Positions 1 to 10,367 of a stretch of DNA of 64,000 nt are shown here, in pieces. The position numbers and the translations under genes are program-made. Below the pieces are notes generated by a model that had not been told where the DNA came from, did no database searches, and saw nothing but the letters and a program-made list of their open reading frames with translations. Origin of the DNA: Oegoconia quadripuncta. Lineage: Eukaryota > Arthropoda > Insecta > Lepidoptera > Autostichidae. Location of the stretch: assembly GCA_949316235.1 (NCBI GenBank), contig OX438744.1, forward strand, positions 27,763,578-27,827,577. Reading direction: 5' to 3'. Numbering within the stretch: position 1 is the first letter of the stretch; every line of letters starts with the position of its first letter.

Positions 1-850
1 TTCATCAAATCTATTGGAATAGAAATATAAAGTCTCCCTTATCTATTAAATAAATGATTAGTTTCACCAACCCTCATAGAATTGAAATCGAAAGGTCCTT
101 TATCTATTAAAGAAATACTTAGTTTCACTAACCCTCACAGAATAGAAAGTCTCCTTTATCTATTAAAGGATTACTTAGTTTCATCAACCCATAGAAAGCC
201 TCCTTTATCTATTAAAGGGATACTTAGTTTCATCAACCCATAGAAAGTCTCCTTTATCTATTAAAGGGTTACTTAGTTTCATCAACCCATAGAAAGTCTC
301 CTTTATCTATTAAAGGGATACTTAGTTTCATCAACCCATAGAAAGTCTCCTTTATCTATTAAAGGGTTACTTAGTTTCATCAACCCATAGAAAGTCTCCT
401 TTATCTATTAAAGGAATACTTAGTTTCACTAACCCTCACAGAATAGAAAGTCTCCTTTATCTATTAAAGGACTTAGTTTCACTAACCCTCACAGAATAGA
501 AAGTCTCCTTTATCTATTAAAGGAATACTTAGTTTCATCAACCCACAGAACGCCTCCTTTATCTATTAAAGGGATACTTAGTTTCATCAACCCATAGAAA
601 GTCTCCTTTATCTATTAAAGGGTTACTTAGTTTCATCAACCCATAGAAAGTCTCCTTTATCTATTAAAGGGATACTTAGTTTCATCAACCCATAGAAAGT
701 CTCCTTTATCTATTGAGGGGATGCTTATAGTTTTATCAATCCGTGCAGATTAGAAAGCCTCCTTTATCTATTAAAGCAATGAATAGTTTCACCAACCCTC
801 ACAGAATTGAAATCAAAATAATCCTTTATCTATTAAAGGAATGTTTAAAA
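1..850. repeat. Satellite array, basic unit about 49 bp
   Basis: About 16 tandem units share the words 'tttatctattaaag', 'cttagtttcatcaaccc' and 'atagaaagtctcc'. The central block repeats with a 49-bp step. Other units are a few bases longer because they carry 'ctaaccctcacagaatag' instead of 'catcaacccatag', so at least two unit types alternate. The array runs off the left edge of the window. Diverged units reappear at 2187-2335, on the far side of a LINE insertion. No coding potential was seen. Confidence 0.93.
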
Positions 851-2186
851 TCAAAATCAAAAATATTTTATTCAATGTACGATACAAAAACATAACTTAT
901 TGAAAGTCAACATGTTATTTTTTTTTAAACTACATCGCTTCACAAGGTGTTATGGTTAGGGAGAAGAAGCGACAAGAAACTCCGCAAAAACACATCTTTT
1001 CAATTAGTTTCCATCTTTACAATAATATTACATTTTATATTACATATTACAAAACAATAGCAATTAACATAACGACCAGCTGACACCAGACCTCCTTTTC
1101 GCCTAAATAATCATCTATCCTGTAATAACCCTTCTTACACAGAGTTTTTTTAATGTGGCTTTTAAATTTCTGCTCTGTTAAACTCAATACATGTTCTGGT
1201 ATTTTATTGTAAAAGCGTATGCTGTGTCCCACAAAGGATGTGCTAACCTTGCTAAGTCTAAATTGTGGAATTTCATTTTTTTTTGTTTCTAGTATTCAAA
1301 TTATGATTATCAGAATGTTTACGAAATAGGCATATATTTTTGCGTACATACATTATACTGTCATATATATATTGGGATGCAACAGTTAAAATACTTATTT
1401 CTTTAAACGGATCTCTTAGAGAATCACGGCAGCGTAAATTATATATTGCTCTGATTGCTCTTTTTTGTAGAACAAATATTGTTTGAATATCTGCAGCTCT
1501 ACCCCACAGTAGTATACCATAAGACATAATGCTATGAAAATAGCTAAAATAAACGAGCCTCGCTGTTTTAATGTCAGTAAGTTGTCTAATCTTACGAACA
1601 GCATAGGCAGCTGAACTGAGCCTGCTCGCAAGTATTCCAATATGCGACCCCCACTGTAGTGTGGAGTCCAAAGTGATGCCAAGAAAAACTGTGTTCTCAA
1701 CAAATTCCAATGGTTCACTATTTAACTTTAGGTTGTTTTCCCCCTGCCTTACATTAGGTAAGAAAAACTTAATGCATTTGGTTTTCTTAGCATTTAGGAC
1801 TAAATTATTCACAGTAAACCAGTTCGAAACCTGTGAAAGAGTGTCGTTTACATCGTCAATATCATTCGACCCTCTCTTTATTTTGAATATAAATGAAATG
1901 TCATCAGCAAACAACACAATATCAACCAGGTTCCGAACTAAATAAGGCAATTCATTAATATAAACTAAAAACATAAAAGGACCCAGAATTGATCCTTGAG
2001 GCACATTTTCACAAAAGATCCTGAAGATTTTTCCAGATTTACTTGAACTTTTTGAATTCTATTTGCAAAATAAGAAGTTAATAAGGCGAGTGCTTTGCCG
2101 TGAACCCCATAATGTTCTAATTTAAATAAAAGCGTTTTGTGATCCACACAATCGAATGCTTTTGAAAGATTGCAAAACACACCACT
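845..2186 (-). mobile_element. 5'-truncated CR1/Jockey-like LINE inserted in the satellite
   Basis: The minus strand carries the C-terminal half of a reverse transcriptase, then a 3' UTR ending near 845-875 in an 'aaatc' run (read on the plus strand). Satellite units lie on both sides, so the LINE landed in the array. The coding part starts inside the RT palm, so the copy is 5'-truncated. The exact family is inferred; the C-terminal 'YYRIDDYL' style is CR1-like. Confidence 0.85.
1047..2180 (-). pseudogene. Reverse transcriptase fragment of the LINE
   Basis: Read from 2180 downward, the minus strand encodes an RT palm start (SKAFDCVDHKTLL), then in another frame PQGSILGP, YINELP and the catalytic FADD box, then the post-RT region with FLGITLDSTLQW, ILLWG and QKRAIRAIY, and a C-terminal tail ending near 1047. 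At least two frame changes (about 1990-2030 and about 1235-1300) break it. The aspartate pair is intact but the frame is not, so it cannot make active RT. The missing 5' part would have held the endonuclease. Confidence 0.85.
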
Positions 2187-2335
2187 CGTTTAGTTTCAAC
2201 AACCTCATAGAATACAAATGGAAAAAGCCTCCTTTATCTATAAAAAGAATGCTCTGTTTCACTAACTCTCAAAGAATAGAATTAAAATACCTCCTTTATA
2301 TATTAAAGGAATGCCCAGTTTCACCAACATTTCTG
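2187..2335. repeat. Diverged continuation of the left satellite
   Basis: Three worn units containing 'tttagtttcaacaacc', 'cctcctttatctat' and 'cctcctttatatatt' match the array at 1-850 and lie directly beyond the LINE. They mark the right side of the LINE insertion. Confidence 0.75.
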
Positions 2336-2780
2336 TATAACCATACTTAAGGCACCTTAAACATTCAAAGATTAAAGTGTAGGTAATTAACATTAATATA
2401 ACTAGTATATTTTAACAGTCTATTGACAAAGCTTTCCAACAAGAGATTAACGGTACTAAACATGTGAAGGTAGCCTTGAATGTGAGCAAAAAACATTGAA
2501 GTAAATTATGTATACACTGACGAATATATGCCAGTGTGGTATCAGGCTGGAGGGCGCTGACGTCCATAATCGCAAGGTTGAACAGATTCTTCTCTGATGG
2601 GGATAAGCCCGAGTGGGAGTGGCTTATGTTCCACAAAGGCTATTGATGTGTTAAATTATGAAATAACTGTTAAGGCTTCCGCACGTAAAAAGATAGGACC
2701 AACCAGTGTCTTCCCGTGGGTGTCGCAAAAAGCGACTAAGTTACTTTCCAACAAAAAAACATCTGTAGGCTTGTACTTAC
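2336..2780. other. Unassigned segment with a SINE-like scrap
   Basis: No gene is supported. A minus-strand open stretch at 2412-2636 has no recognised motif. Positions 2675-2770 contain the inverse of 'cttagtcg...ttgcgacacccac', a block also found at 14352-14600 and 27097-27345, so this is probably a scrap of that interspersed repeat. Confidence 0.4.
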
Positions 2781-2789
2781 TTACTTGTA

Positions 2790-2904
2790 GGCCGGCAACG
2801 CATCTGTGACCCTTTTGGTGTTGCGGGTGTCCATGGGCGGCGGTGATGGCTTTCCATCAGGTGACCCGCATGCTCGTTTGCCGCCCTCTCATATAAAAAA
2901 AAAA
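2790..2904 (+). mobile_element. LINE 3' tail insertion with 7-bp target duplication
   Basis: A short 3' fragment starting 'ggccggcaacgc' and ending in a poly-A run is flanked by ACTTGTA on both sides (2783-2789 and 2905-2911). The same tail follows RT coding sequence at 30955-31505 and occurs alone at 20220-20351, which identifies it as the 3' end of that LINE family. Confidence 0.85.
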
Positions 2905-2911
2905 ACTTGTA

Positions 2912-3300
2912 CATTTCAACAGGGCGAGGGGCTCACCCTAACTCATGTGCGTTTCTGTATGGAAAGATGAAACGTTGAAGCTCTACTCCCGGGCTGATGC
3001 TGTAGAGGATGTCTAGCAGTAGGCCGCAGTATGTAGAAGATGTCAGATGAGGATGAGCCGGCGGAAATCTTTGGAAGTCGTTAGGTGTTCAGCGGGAGTT
3101 CAAGGATTATAAACAATAAATATCCTTGAAAGGGGTTTAATGATGCTTTCACGGCTTAGGACAGCAAATGTAAATGACAACTCATAATAAAACAGGTATC
3201 ACACACACAATTCATGTCAAAAATATGTACATTGACATATTTTTACGTAAAACACAATTTTTACGTTGAACAAAAAGGAATGAACAGAATTTATGATAAT
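2912..3300. other. Unassigned intergenic sequence
   Basis: No open frame with recognisable motifs, no clear repeat boundary and no RNA gene was seen here. Confidence 0.4.
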
Positions 3301-3545
3301 TTTTTTATGCACATAGTGTTTAGCACTTGACCTCAATCACACCTGATGTTAAGTGAAGATGAGGCCGAAGGTGGAAGCGTACTGACTCGGAAACCCCAAC
3401 ATTTGGGGAACTGGCTATCTTATCTTTGACAACAGGAACACAACAATGCTATTAACATTGCTGTTTGGCAGCAAATTTAGATAAGATGGTGGTAGCTAGC
3501 CAGGCGGACATTTAAAATGCCCTACCACCAACCAAACCAAGTACT
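3301..3545 (-). mobile_element. SINE family 3, head missing
   Basis: The minus strand matches the SINE whose full copies are at 25243-25567 and 35398-35732: poly-A side at 3301, then the 'acctgatgttaagtgaag' and 'aagatggtggtagctagcc' blocks. The tRNA-like head with the B box is missing, so it is truncated near 3545. Confidence 0.85.
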
Positions 3546-3569
3546 TAAATATATACCCCAATAAATATA

Positions 3570-3775
3570 AATGTGAAAGTTTGGATGGTTCTTTGTTGAT
3601 CAATCACGACGAAATGGATAAACGAATTTGAATGAAATTGTGTATATAGGTAGCATATACCCTGGATTAAGATATAGGATATTTTTATCCTGATAAAGTG
3701 AACAGTTCCCGCGGGGCATACATATACATAAAGTTATCCCACGCAGGCGAAGCCGCGGGCAGAAAGCTAGTATAT
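3570..3775 (+). mobile_element. Helitron-like non-autonomous element
   Basis: Contains 'aaagtttggatg', 'caatcacgacgaaa', 'gtgaacagttcccgcggg' and a GC-rich end 'gaagccgcgggcagaaag' followed by CTAGT. Related copies lie at 30187-30379 and 34005-34165 (inverted). A hairpin-prone GC end plus CTAGT is typical of Helitron 3' ends; no helicase or Rep coding is present. Confidence 0.6.
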
Positions 3776-3861
3776 TACACAATGGAAACAAAAAATGTCG
3801 TATTTAATATACTTATAACATTTGTATTTTGTATAATTGACTTGCCAGCGTGTTAGTTCTA

Positions 3862-5804
3862 ATAGTCCGGGTCCTATTGCAAGCTATTGTATGGAGACCC
3901 TGCAGATTGTGACCAAAGCATGAAACTTGGTACGGTTGTAGCCCAGGTCAAATTGAGCAGATTAAGCCCTGACCCCACCAGATCCGGCCACGGGTGGGGG
4001 GGGGTGGGGTGGTTGAAGACCGCTCACGCCGCTCTGCAAACAAAAAATTCTGACGCCTCGAGACTACATACGAGACCGTGTTTGGTGTCATTTTCGTATA
4101 AATTGGGGATGAGTAATTCATATTTGAAGTTTTCGTAATACATCTCCCTACAAAAAAAACTTTTTTTTGAAGGAAACGTGAAAGTTAGAAGTATTATATT
4201 TCTGTTTGAATAAGCGTAAGTATAAAATTGGTAAGTTATCATACAAACAAAAAATACTGATTTATAATATGACTACTCTAGTTTGTAAAAATATATAATT
4301 TATGTATATTTATTATATAAATGAGACCAGAAAAAAATCCAAAGCGTCGCGCGGCGTAGAGGTCGAACGAGAGTTGTTGAAGTCCGCTTAGCGAACCAAA
4401 AATTCTAACGCCTCCTGATTTTGTGCCAGACCGTGTTTAATTTATTTTTCTTAAATATTAAGGGTGAGGCATTACTATTTGAAGTTTGCCTTTTAATACA
4501 GTAAATTGACATTTTAATAGGAAAAGGTGTAAGTTAGATGAATAATTTTTTATTTGAATAAGTGTAACTTTAAAATTGGTTAGTATTGGTAATCATAAAA
4601 AAAATAATTTATAGTATTACTTTTCTTGTTTAAAATAAAAATATAATTTAGATATAATTATTACATAAATGATTCCAGAGAAAAGTACGAAACGCTACGC
4701 GGCGGGGAAATCAAAAGGCGCGACACACTAAATGGTTTAAAATTGTATCCTGTTCTGGTTAATTTTAAATTGATTTTAAAATATTTTTATTTATGATAAA
4801 TAATCATAATATTAATTATCATTGTATAGATTATAATATTACAGTAGGAATACTTAAAACATTATACAACAGCAGTACTAAATAACAGAAACACACATAT
4901 TCATACATGTATCTTTATTCCCTATGTCTGCCACTGCACAAACACAGTTCAGTGCAATTCAGCCCTTGTTTTTTACAACTGCATCTATTACTGCACTCCT
5001 GTTTGCATTTGCAGCGTACAAGCTGTTGCACAGGGACACACCTATATATTAATAAGATCTGTCGACACTGACGTTTTAGTTTTAGCAGTATCTTGTGTGT
5101 TCAAATATCCTCAGCTGGAGAAGCTTTACGTCCACCTTGGAACTGGAAATAAACATCAATTTATCTCATGTCATGCAATCGCATCCGCGATAATAGTAAT
5201 GCCTCACCCTTAATATTTAAGAAAAATAAATTAAACACGGTCTGGCACAAAATCAGGAGGCGTTAGAGTTTTTGGTTGGCCGAGCGGACTTCAACAACTC
5301 TCGTTCGACCTCTACGCCGCGCGACGCTTTGGATTTTTTTCTGGTCTCATTTATATAATAAATATATATAAATTATATATTTTTACAAACTAGAGTAGTC
5401 ATATTATAAATCAGTATTTTTTGTTTGTATGATAACTTAACAATTTTATACTTACGCTTATTCAAACAGAAATATAATACTTCTAACTTTCACGTTTCCT
5501 TCAAAAAAAAGTTTTTTTGTAGGGAGATGTATTACGAAAACTTCAAATAGGAATTCCTCATCCCCAATGTATACGAAAATGTCACCAAACACGGTCTCGT
5601 ATGTAGTCTCGAGGCGTCAGAATTTTTTGTTTGCGGAGCGGCGTGAGCGGTCTTCAACCACCCCCCCCCCCCCCCTCCCCCATCCGTGGCCGGATCTGGT
5701 GGGGCCAGGGCTTAATCTGCTCAATTTGACCTGGGCTACAACCGTACCAAGTTTCATGCTTTGGTCACAATCTGCAGGGTTCATCGCAATAGGACCCGGA
5801 CTAT
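3862..5804. mobile_element. Long inverted-repeat (foldback) element with about 615-bp arms
   Basis: The left arm 3862-4479 and right arm 5192-5804 are near-identical reverse complements, starting with 'atagtccgggtcctattgc'. Within the left half a roughly 365-bp module is itself repeated with divergence: 'gttgaagaccgctc' near 4012 and 'gttgaagtccgctt' near 4376, each followed by 'aaaaattct.acgcctc' and later by a 'ccaaagcgtcgcgcgg'-like block. The centre holds no transposase but does hold a Cys-rich coding scrap. Superfamily is unassigned; no clear target duplication was found. Confidence 0.88.
4915..5037 (-). pseudogene. Cys-rich (CXC-like) terminal exon remnant inside the foldback element
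   Basis: On the minus strand 40 codons read from 5037 to a TAA at 4915-4917, with cysteines spaced C-x-C-x3-C-x3-C-x-C-x6-C-x3-C-x-C (start RCKCKQECSNRC). This recalls the CXC/tesmin-like clusters seen in chromatin and transposon-linked proteins. A splice-acceptor-like 'aatatatag' lies just upstream, and AATAAA (minus strand, 4919-4914) overlaps the stop, so it looks like the last exon of a captured or ancestral element gene. No longer frame extends upstream. Confidence 0.5.
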
Positions 5805-6220
5805 AACCGTACCACCGGGTCAAAACCTAATTCGGAGTCTAACTGCCGTCAAGTTTGAAGTGACAAATAAACTTTATTTACTTTACCTAGGCTCTATGTA
5901 CAATAAACTATTTTTAATTTAAGTTTTCTAAGTCTTCAGTTTATAGTTATTTCTTTTGTAGGTATATCATGTTGTGATAAATACAATGATGTCACTTTTC
6001 GTGTCCCAGTATGCACATTAATGCACATTACCACAACAATACTCAGGTAATTGCTCATAGAATAGTGAACAATTATTCTAAGCAAATATGGCAAACAATT
6101 GAATCATTCTGTGCCGTAAGCCGTGCGCCCGCCAGGAGACAATAGTAGGAGACAATCAATAGTTTTAATCGCAAATGAACTAGTACTGCTACTATGGATA
6201 GTATGGTTCACGTCAATACT
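5805..6220. other. Unassigned AT-rich spacer
   Basis: Between the two inverted-repeat structures I see no gene and no repeat shared with other parts of the window. Confidence 0.4.
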
Positions 6221-6848
6221 ATCCCACCAAAAACATTCTGTAAAAAACTAGCCAAGTCTCGATGGAGCTGCTTGATTATCTCTAAAAAGTAATGAAATCT
6301 ATACAAAGTCGTGCCAAGTGTAAGGTTCCTTACTGCGATTTCTTTATTATTATAGTTAATGTTGTGTGACTTGGCCGTTGAAGGGTACACAGGGGTACAA
6401 AACCAGGTGCTCCATGACACCATTGCACCAATCTATCGCCAGAACCGCTATTAATGTTATTAATTATATTATTAAGAATGTTCAACGGCAAACTATTAGC
6501 GAATAATCTGTGTGGCGTTTACATAACATTCTTTATACGTTAGTGGCTTTATCAAGCCTACAATTGACTGGTTATTGAATCAACGTTTTCCAAGTGGCAA
6601 TTTTCCATCGTCAATGCGTAGCGGTTCTGGCGACAGATTGGTGCAATGGTGTCAGGGAGCACCTGGTTTTGTACCCCTGTGTACCCTTCAACGGCCAAGT
6701 CACACAACATTAACTATAATAATAAAGAAATCGCAGTAAGGAACCTTACACTTGGCACGACTTTGTATAGATTTCATTACTTTTTAGAGATAATCAAGCA
6801 GCTCCATCGAGACTTGGCTAGTTTTTTACAGAATGTTTTTGGTGGGAT
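6221..6848. mobile_element. Inverted repeat with 229-bp arms
   Basis: Arms 6221-6449 and 6620-6848 are reverse complements with only scattered differences. The outer ends are 'atcccaccaaaaac' and 'gtttttggtgggat', around a 170-bp loop. Neither arm encodes a recognisable protein. It may be a foldback transposon or an inverted duplication. It lies against the OTU-like fragment at 6850-7044. Confidence 0.85.
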
Positions 6849-6849
6849 T

Positions 6850-7044
6850 TCACTTCTTTTTGTAGAAACGTGGGCATATTATATATATGCCCACGTTTCT
6901 ACAAATATACTTGATACTGCAAGTTGAGTCAGTTCTACCATACACCAAGAAAGATATTGAATGGAAGAGACAAGACCCGTCTTTGGGCATACCAACTACT
7001 TGGTAGCCACTAAGTTCATCGTCGTCTTTTAATATTATCGACAT
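6850..7044 (-). pseudogene. N-terminal fragment resembling an OTU-type cysteine protease
   Basis: The minus strand opens with ATG at 7044 and encodes about 45 residues with GMPKDGSCLFHSISFLVYG. The D-G-x-C-L-F block is the catalytic Asp/Cys signature of OTU deubiquitinase-like domains, which also occur in several transposon proteins. After about residue 45 the frame enters a 19-bp hairpin and then the inverted repeat, so the rest of the domain, including the catalytic His, is absent. Host gene or element origin cannot be told. Confidence 0.5.
6861..6903. repeat. Perfect 19-bp hairpin
   Basis: 'tgtagaaacgtgggcatat' (6861-6879) is followed after 5 bases by its exact reverse complement (6885-6903). 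It sits at the junction of the OTU-like frame and the inverted repeat. Confidence 0.95.
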
Positions 7045-7901
7045 TTTTTACGATAATTATTATCTTGCGAAATCAAACACAATTAAACTCAACGACCTTT
7101 AGTATATGGACAACAAATCAGAAATACCGATAATATTTAGACTAAAACCTACTTATATCTTTAAGACTTCTTTTGTCTTAATAAAAAAAACTTAAAGAAA
7201 ATATTACTCTGCCTACTCAATCAATACAAACTATAAGCAAAACGTTAACTCTTAATTATTAGACAAGTGTCAATATAATTAATTATCAATGAACTTTCTA
7301 CCAAAGGTACTACCTACCTAGTACTGAAATACAGCTAAATTAATGATATTTTTAAACGAAACGAAGTAATATCTAACTAAATAAACTAAACTAGAATACT
7401 AGAAAAGTACTTATAAACACGAACGCGATTCGAAGTACTGCCTAACTGTAAATTAAACCTAGAAAACTAAAAGTAGGTACTAAATAATTAACAATTAAAT
7501 AAAGTATTCAATTGCAACTTCTTTTAATTCTGATAATTAAGTAATAATCATTAATCCGTCACTAACCATATAATTCCTAACCTGTTTAAATCTTTGAATT
7601 AATATAATAACAACCTGCCAATTAACCTTAGCAAACCTCACGAAATAATCAGCGAAATCAACGAAATGCAAATAATTCCTCCTAATCCCTAGCAAACATT
7701 TTCAAGCGCAATAGAAGAATGTCGTAAGTCGTAGGCGTAGAAGAAGCGCAATAGAAAAAAACAAAACGTAAGCGCGTTTTAAAATACAGTCAACGCCATC
7801 TAGCGACGCGTGCGGGTATCACCGCCACTCTTAGCCAATGCATTATATTTTGACCTAATTTTCGTTTGTTTCTTTAATTTGTGTAATGTTCGAGTAGAAT
7901 A
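7045..7901. other. Unassigned AT-rich sequence
   Basis: Long AT-rich stretch without an open frame of note. The part around 7700-7860 is less AT-rich and contains 'acgccatctagcgac', a phrase common in SINE bodies here, but no full element could be drawn. Confidence 0.4.
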
Positions 7902-8480
7902 AAATTAATCGTTTGACTATTTCTTCTTGTAAACTTGTAATAAGTATAAGTAAGTATAAGTATAATAGCCAGTCTAGTCTTATCCAGAGTTTTCCTTTAA
8001 TTTTATTTATATTCGTATTAAAAGCAGAAGGGGAGGCATTCGCCCAGCAGTGGGACGCTATAGGCTACCTTAAATTAGAAGATGTGTCCCACTACGCTGG
8101 ACAGTCGATTTTTTTATGTACCAATAGTAGAAGGGGGCATTACCATATCTCTAATACAGCTGGGACCAGCTGAGGGTTCTTCGTCAGATATAAAGTTAAT
8201 CGTTCGACTATTTCTTCTTGTAAACTTGTAAGTATAAGTATAAAAGCCAGTGTAGTCTTATCCTGAGTTTTCCTTTAATTTTATTTATATGCGTATTATA
8301 AGCAGAAGGGGAAGCATGCGCCCAGCAGTGGGATGCTATAGGCTAGATTAAATTAGAAGATGTGTCCCACTACGCTGGATTTTTGCAATGACAGTCGATT
8401 TTTCTATGTACCAATAGTAGAAGGGGGCATTACCATATCTCTAATACAGCTGAGACCAGCTGAGGGTTCTTCATCAGATA
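7902..8480 (+). repeat. Tandem duplication of a 290-bp unit
   Basis: Two copies, 7902-8191 and 8192-8480, both start near 'ttaatcgtt.gactatttc', both contain 'cgcccagcagtgggac' and both end in 'gagggttcttc.tcagata'. The 'cagcagtgggac' phrase is the usual end of RTE-type LINE reading frames, so the unit is probably LINE-derived. Confidence 0.85.
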
Positions 8481-9042
8481 CTTCAGACCTTCGATTTTTG
8501 ACATCAAATGAAGCGGCCCACCAAGTTGAATATTTTTTGTAAAGGCGGTATATGTCGATCTCTAATAGTTTGGTTGGGCTCTTGTGTTTCCTAATCAGGG
8601 TCACCAGGTCTTCGATTATCCTAGTTTTTATAGTTTTCCCTTTATGTGGCCATTGAACCATAACTCTGTACCAAATTTCAGCTCTCTGAGTTTATGGGAA
8701 GTACTAGTTCTATTTTGATGATCATGAGTGAGTGAGTGAGTGAGTGAGTGTCATAAATGCGAAACTTTGCTTTCGCTTAACTTCGGAACTAAATGACCTA
8801 CAGACTTGAAATTTTGGATTTTAAGTATGTGATTATAGCTTACTGGATGACGAAAATTTCTGCGTTTTAGTCTTATCCAGAGGTTCTAAAATAGGGGCCT
8901 GAAAATGCGGCGAAATGGTTCCAGTAAAGGATGGTACGGCAGTGTTTGCTTCGCGCTCGACTTGGCGGGGGCACTGCCGTGCCCCCAGATTACTATTTTA
9001 TTGTATTTTGGCATCTATCAGTAATTGGAAATGAGATCATTG
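8481..9042. other. Unassigned segment with a GAGT microsatellite
   Basis: A (GAGT)n run of about six units lies at 8724-8751. A minus-strand open stretch at 8404-8661 shows no recognised motif. The rest looks like worn repeat sequence. Confidence 0.5.
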
Positions 9043-9836
9043 AGAAGTGGGGTGACTATGAAAGATAGATTCAGGAATAGTGTAATTAGGGAGTTAAGCA
9101 GTGTGAAAAAGACGTAATGACAAATGTTTGGTGTAGTGGTTAGAAACTCTACTACTATACCGAAAGGTCGCGGGTGCGAATCCCGCTAGGGGTATATGTT
9201 TGTATGATGAATACGGACATATGTTCCCGAGTTATGGATGTTTTTAATTTATACATGTATTTATTTACAAAAAAAATGTATTTGTGTAGTTTATCAACCA
9301 TCTGGTATCCATAAGACAAGCCTAGATGCTTACTGTGGCCACAGACGGCGCTGTGTATTCAAAAAAAAAATTGAAAAAGGTATGCAGATTTGGGCATATG
9401 AAAAAGATGAATGAAAGAAGACAATCGAAAAAAGAAGAAGAATCGAAGAAGAATGAAAGAAGAATTAATGCAGTGAAAATTAAATCATTGCGAGTATGAG
9501 TGGGGTGACTTTGGAAATAATGTATAATGTAGACGTAGTGACAAAGATTGAAAAGGATATGCTGAGATGGTTTGGACATGTGAAGAGGATGAATGAAAAA
9601 AGACAATCGAAAGAAAAATACGATAGGAATGTGAATGGTAGTGTTGATAGGGGAAGACAACGGCTGACGTAACATGATCAAATCGGGAACGTCTTTAAGA
9701 AAGGCCAAGTCAACAGTACCTACATTAAACTGATGAGCATGTATGAACAACCTTATGAGAGTGAATGAAGAAAGAGGTGAGTCCGGATCGTAGCAAGTGG
9801 AAGTCTATGTGCTCTGCCTACTCCTACGGGAAACAG
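9043..9836 (+). pseudogene. RTE-type LINE C-terminal fragment, partly duplicated
   Basis: Plus-strand pieces encode the RTE C-terminus: a GVTMRDRFRN piece (9050-9120), then after a SINE an 'IEKGMQIWAYEKDE' piece (about 9369-9410), then a second, better copy from about 9500 with GVTLEIMYN, MLRWFGHVKRMNEKR, GRGRQRLT and, in other frames, the GKQA-type end near 9830. Stops and frame changes are frequent. The same segment is therefore present twice in a row, the first copy split by a SINE. Confidence 0.75.
9125..9361 (+). mobile_element. SINE family 1 copy nested in RTE fragment
   Basis: tRNA-like head with A-box-like 'tggtgtagtggttag' and B-box-like 'gggtgcgaatcccgc', then the family body 'gtatgatgaatacgg', 'ccgagttatggatg', 'ccatctggtatcc' and the end 'ggcgctgtgtatt'. 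It splits the RTE reading frame between its VKKDVMT and IEKG segments. Confidence 0.9.
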
Positions 9837-9928
9837 GCGTGACTTTATTTACATTAAATCTTAAAAGACTTGGAGTGCATAATAGTTGTTTGGGATATTG
9901 GTTTGAGTCTGAGTCAAGACGTCAGTAC

Positions 9929-10323
9929 TAGGGATGGGCCGTATTCGTTTTATAGTCCGTATTCGGTAGGTTTAGCGAATATTCGTATTCGGCCGTTCCT
10001 CGTGCCGTCGGTTCGGCAAACTGGTACTCAAACTTTTTACTGTATTTAGCCATGTATGAGTTGGGTGTTATTTTTATGAGGTACAGTGAGGCTTTATGTC
10101 TTTGTTGACACTGTAGGTTTATTTCCAATAACAGCAGGTAAAAAAGATGATTATAAATTAAAAACAAAATATAAGTATCTAGCTGTTTTGAGATTAAGCT
10201 ACAGTGAATTCTTTATAATATGTACATAACTTAATCTATTGAAATCAACTCTTGTCGTGATTAGTAGCGCCGACCTACCGATATTACAAATTAATAATAT
10301 ACACGCACCTACACGTCAACACA

Positions 10324-10367
<44 letters not shown>

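Noticed and set aside
5567..5806. Open frames in the arms of the inverted repeat (also 3887-4138 and 4024-4242)
   Set aside because: Mirror-image frames created by the inverted repeat; no motif.
9322..9750. 142-codon open frame on the minus strand
   Set aside because: It is the low-complexity reverse of an RTE-type LINE fragment on the plus strand; the plus-strand motifs explain the sequence.
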